DNA of 8,794 bases. It comes from an uncultured Methylococcaceae bacterium (GTDB lineage Bacteria; Pseudomonadota; Gammaproteobacteria; Methylococcales; Methylococcaceae). The DNA is taken from contig CAIVXW010000496.1 of NCBI GenBank assembly GCA_903910005.1, positions 1 to 8,794 of the forward strand. The letters are read 5' to 3'. The notes beneath the pieces are model-generated. The model made no database searches, was not told the DNA's origin, and was given only the letters and a program-made list of their open reading frames with translations. Shown here one piece after another: positions 7,231-8,794 of the stretch. The number at the start of each line of letters is the position of its first letter. Within the stretch, counting starts at the first letter, position 1. A program made the position numbers and the translations under genes.

Positions 7231-7350
7231 TCAGTGGTGAATGGCGAGTGGTATGCCGGTAGCGCGGTCATCCTGAAGGTTCGGAGGGATCAGTGGTGAG
7301 TGAGTACGGCATACCAACCCGCAATCCATCCCCTCATTTGCCATTCACCA
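7231..7350. repeat. Cluster of direct and inverted short repeats in the sdh leader
   Basis: Three repeat pairs are packed into 120 bp: an 11-bp inverted pair TGGTGAATGGC (7235-7245) and GCCATTCACCA (7340-7350); a 10-bp inverted pair TGGTATGCCG (7249-7258) and CGGCATACCA (7307-7316); and a 10-bp direct pair TCAGTGGTGA (7231-7240 and 7290-7299). The inner part (about 7267-7291, GTCATCCTGAAGG...GGAGGGATC) resembles a motif I recall from intergenic repeats in many bacteria. The inverted pairs are nested with centres displaced by about 10 bp, as if roughly 20 bp were added on one side. This looks like remnants of a small mobile repeat. Confidence 0.55.
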
Positions 7351-7410
7351 TTCGCACCTGCCCCGCGCCTTATCCCGAATTCACGTTAGCGGTGGTCGGG
7401 TATGGCGGGG

Positions 7411-7439
7411 CTTATACCCCTGGAATCGGTGAATCACAA
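7411..7439 (-). promoter_or_regulatory. Candidate sigma70-like promoter of the sdh operon
   Basis: On the minus strand, TTGTGA (complement of 7434-7439; 4 of 6 to TTGACA) is followed after exactly 17 nt by TATAAG (complement of 7411-7416; 5 of 6 to TATAAT). Transcription would begin near 7404, about 228 nt before the sdhC ATG. It lies 15 bp beyond the stop of the upstream gene, where an operon promoter would be expected. No operator was recognised. Confidence 0.4.
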
Positions 7440-7453
7440 GAGCCTGCCCCGGC

Positions 7454-8272
7454 TTATTCAGGCAATAAGGTGTCCATCAGTAATTTCGTCCCCGCCATTC
7501 CGACCATCCCTCCCAGCCAGCGTTTCAGACGGCTCACCGGCAAACGATGGGCCAGTCGGGCACCGAGCGGGGCGGTGGTCACGCTGGCGAGGGCAATGCC
7601 CAGCCAGGCCGGCAGATGGACATAGCCCAGATTCCAGTCCGGCAAACCGGGTTGATTCCAGCCGGTCAGCAGGTATACCCCGCTGCTCATCAGGGCAATG
7701 GGAAAACCGCACACACTGGCGGTGGCAACGGCGTGGCGGGGGGAAAGCCCGCAGTAGAGCATGAAGGGAATGCTCAGGGTTCCACCGCCGATACCGACCA
7801 GGGCTGACAGACACCCGGTCAGCCACCCGGCCACAACCATCAGGCCAGTGCCGATACGGCGGACGGGCTGGTTCGAGCCGGTGGCGACGGGAACCAGTAG
7901 CGTAATCGCCACCCCCACCTGAAACAGGGCAACCACCAGTTTGAACAGGGTGACCGGCAACACCTGCACCAGATTGGCACCTGCCGCCGCGCCCAGCAAA
8001 ATGGCGGGAGCCAGTTTGAGGGCAAACGGCCAATCCACATAACCCCGCCGGTGGTGTGCCAGCCCGGAAGCGATTGAGGTGGGAATGATGGTGGCCAGCG
8101 AGGTTGCCACCGCCATCACCATCAGCGATTCGCCCGGAAAACCCAGCAGAGCGAATCCCCAGTAAAGCAACGGCACGATAATCACCCCGCCGCCGATGCC
8201 GAACAGACCGGACAGCAGACCCGTGACCAGTCCCAGACAGAGATAGAGTGCGAAGGATAAGGCTGCGAGCAT
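7454..8272 (-). CDS. TauE/SafE-family membrane transporter (putative sulfite/anion exporter)
   Basis: This 272-residue protein is almost entirely hydrophobic, with about eight membrane segments. It shows the internal duplication of the TauE/SafE (DUF81) family: the first half has GLFGIGGGVIIVP (GIGGG at 25-29) and the second has ALVGIGGGTLSIP (GIGGG at 160-164), each followed by a small-residue-rich helix (AVATSLATIIPTSIASG and AVATASVCGFPIALMSSG). Members are implicated in export of sulfite, sulfoacetate or other organic anions, but most are uncharacterised and nothing here fixes the substrate. The ATG at 8270-8272 gives a normal N-terminus, although the nearest purine-rich stretch (CCAGG) abuts the start codon, so initiation may be weak or coupled. 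It lies 31 nt after the channel-like gene on the same strand and could be cotranscribed with it. Confidence 0.88.
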   Translation of the reverse strand: MLAALSFALYLCLGLVTGLLSGLFGIGGGVIIVPLLYWGFALLGFPGESLMVMAVATSLATIIPTSIASGLAHHRRGYVDWPFALKLAPAILLGAAAGANLVQVLPVTLFKLVVALFQVGVAITLLVPVATGSNQPVRRIGTGLMVVAGWLTGCLSALVGIGGGTLSIPFMLYCGLSPRHAVATASVCGFPIALMSSGVYLLTGWNQPGLPDWNLGYVHLPAWLGIALASVTTAPLGARLAHRLPVSRLKRWLGGMVGMAGTKLLMDTLLPE

Positions 8273-8303
8273 CCTGGTATGCGGAAATTTATCAGCGATG
8301 GCT

Positions 8304-8794
8304 TCAGTCTTGTCGATAGATCGACCAGACCGTCAACAGACCGTACAGGCTGAAGCATAGTATAAAGGCCGCAATGCTCATTCGATGATTCCACTGCTTC
8401 GCCTGTTCCTTCAGACCCTGCGACATCATGCGCTGGGTCGTCATGTTGGAAAAGATCATCATGACGACAAACACATAAGCCAGTAGAAAATACTTATCCG
8501 CAATCATGGAGTAGCCCACTTTGGGGAATGAATTTTTCTGGGACATGTGATACAGGAGAATGCCGATCAAGGCTGACAGGGTGGCGTTGATCCGGGGAGC
8601 AAACTGATCCAGCGGCACCCAGAATACCATCATCAGATTGATCCCGAGGATAATCATCAATGGCATGAAAAAGGTATATATGTAGGGGTTTATAATTCGC
8701 TTCAAATCAATATCAAGATTGATGGTCGAAAAATAGACCGGGCTTTTGTAGCCCTTGCTGTGACGGTAGTCCGGATTGCCAAAGGTCGAATCAA
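8304..8794 (-). CDS. C-terminal membrane domain of a pentameric ligand-gated ion channel-like protein, 5'-truncated by the window edge
   Basis: The frame is open to the right edge (last full codon 8790-8792), giving 162 visible residues. An internal TTG at 8703-8705 is not a believable start because coding continues upstream. The layout fits the Cys-loop/prokaryotic pentameric channel fold: the end of an extracellular domain (about 1-30), M1 at 36-59 with a mid-helix Pro44, a short link, a pore-type M2 at about 66-87 (PRINATLSALIG...), the M2-M3 turn NSFPKVGY (87-94), M3 at about 94-115, a short polar loop (116-137) and M4 at 138-158. Such channels open an ion pore when a ligand or protons bind outside. 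The ligand-binding domain is off the window. Hand-counted GC for 8341-8760 is about 46%, against about 60% nearby, suggesting a separate origin. The assignment comes from helix layout and the M2-M3 region by eye. Confidence 0.7.
   Translation of the reverse strand, partial: DSTFGNPDYRHSKGYKSPVYFSTINLDIDLKRIINPYIYTFFMPLMIILGINLMMVFWVPLDQFAPRINATLSALIGILLYHMSQKNSFPKVGYSMIADKYFLLAYVFVVMMIFSNMTTQRMMSQGLKEQAKQWNHRMSIAAFILCFSLYGLLTVWSIYRQD

Larger units (their letters stand above)
7177..7453 (-). other. Upstream region and probable leader of the sdh operon
   Basis: This 277-bp gap follows the exporter gene and precedes sdhC on the same strand. It holds a sigma70-like promoter candidate at its distal end (7411-7439) and a repeat cluster at 7231-7350. 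If that promoter is used, the sdh mRNA would carry a leader of about 230 nt able to form long-range stems. I recognise no riboswitch, tRNA or convincing small gene here. Confidence 0.6.

Noticed and set aside
7407..7420. GGGG-CTTATA-CCCC as a terminator of the exporter gene
   Set aside because: The stem is only four to five pairs with no T tract, and it overlaps the better-supported -10 element.
7293..7625. Plus-strand small open frames over the sdh leader and exporter 3' end
   Set aside because: They run through repeats into antisense of the exporter and lack a ribosome site or recognisable product.

Overview
The window looks like chromosomal DNA of a free-living, non-enteric gammaproteobacterium of moderately high GC (about 60% in most genes by hand counts). 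Three things point that way: a complete succinate dehydrogenase operon of the b-type (SdhC/SdhD) class, an adjacent sdhE-ygfX pair typical of Gammaproteobacteria, and a large SbcC-type exonuclease subunit. I cannot name the species.

Layout. Positions 1-2837 (+) hold the C-terminal three quarters or so of sbcC, cut by the left edge. Positions 2838-3133 are non-coding, between convergent sbcC and ygfX, and carry a compact GC-rich palindromic element (2941-3017) that can fold into three hairpins closed by a terminal stem. Positions 3134-7176 are one leftward operon read sdhC, sdhD, sdhA, sdhB, sdhE, ygfX, with very tight or overlapping junctions. Positions 7177-7453 form the upstream region of that operon, with a good sigma70-like promoter candidate just after the preceding gene and a cluster of direct and inverted repeats in the presumed leader. 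Positions 7454-8272 (-) encode a TauE/SafE-family membrane exporter. Positions 8304-8794 (-) hold the 3' part of a lower-GC gene whose product has the four-helix membrane domain of a pentameric ligand-gated ion channel.

How the genes fit together. SdhA (flavoprotein), SdhB (three iron-sulfur clusters) and SdhC/SdhD (membrane anchor with heme b and quinone site) make up respiratory complex II. SdhE helps attach FAD covalently to SdhA, so its 1-nt overlap with sdhB puts enzyme and assembly factor in one transcript. YgfX is the small membrane protein that usually travels with SdhE. SbcC, the TauE-like exporter and the channel are separate functions. No wholly new system is evident. The items most worth a second look are the ion-channel fragment, the palindromic element after sbcC, and the repeat-rich sdh leader.
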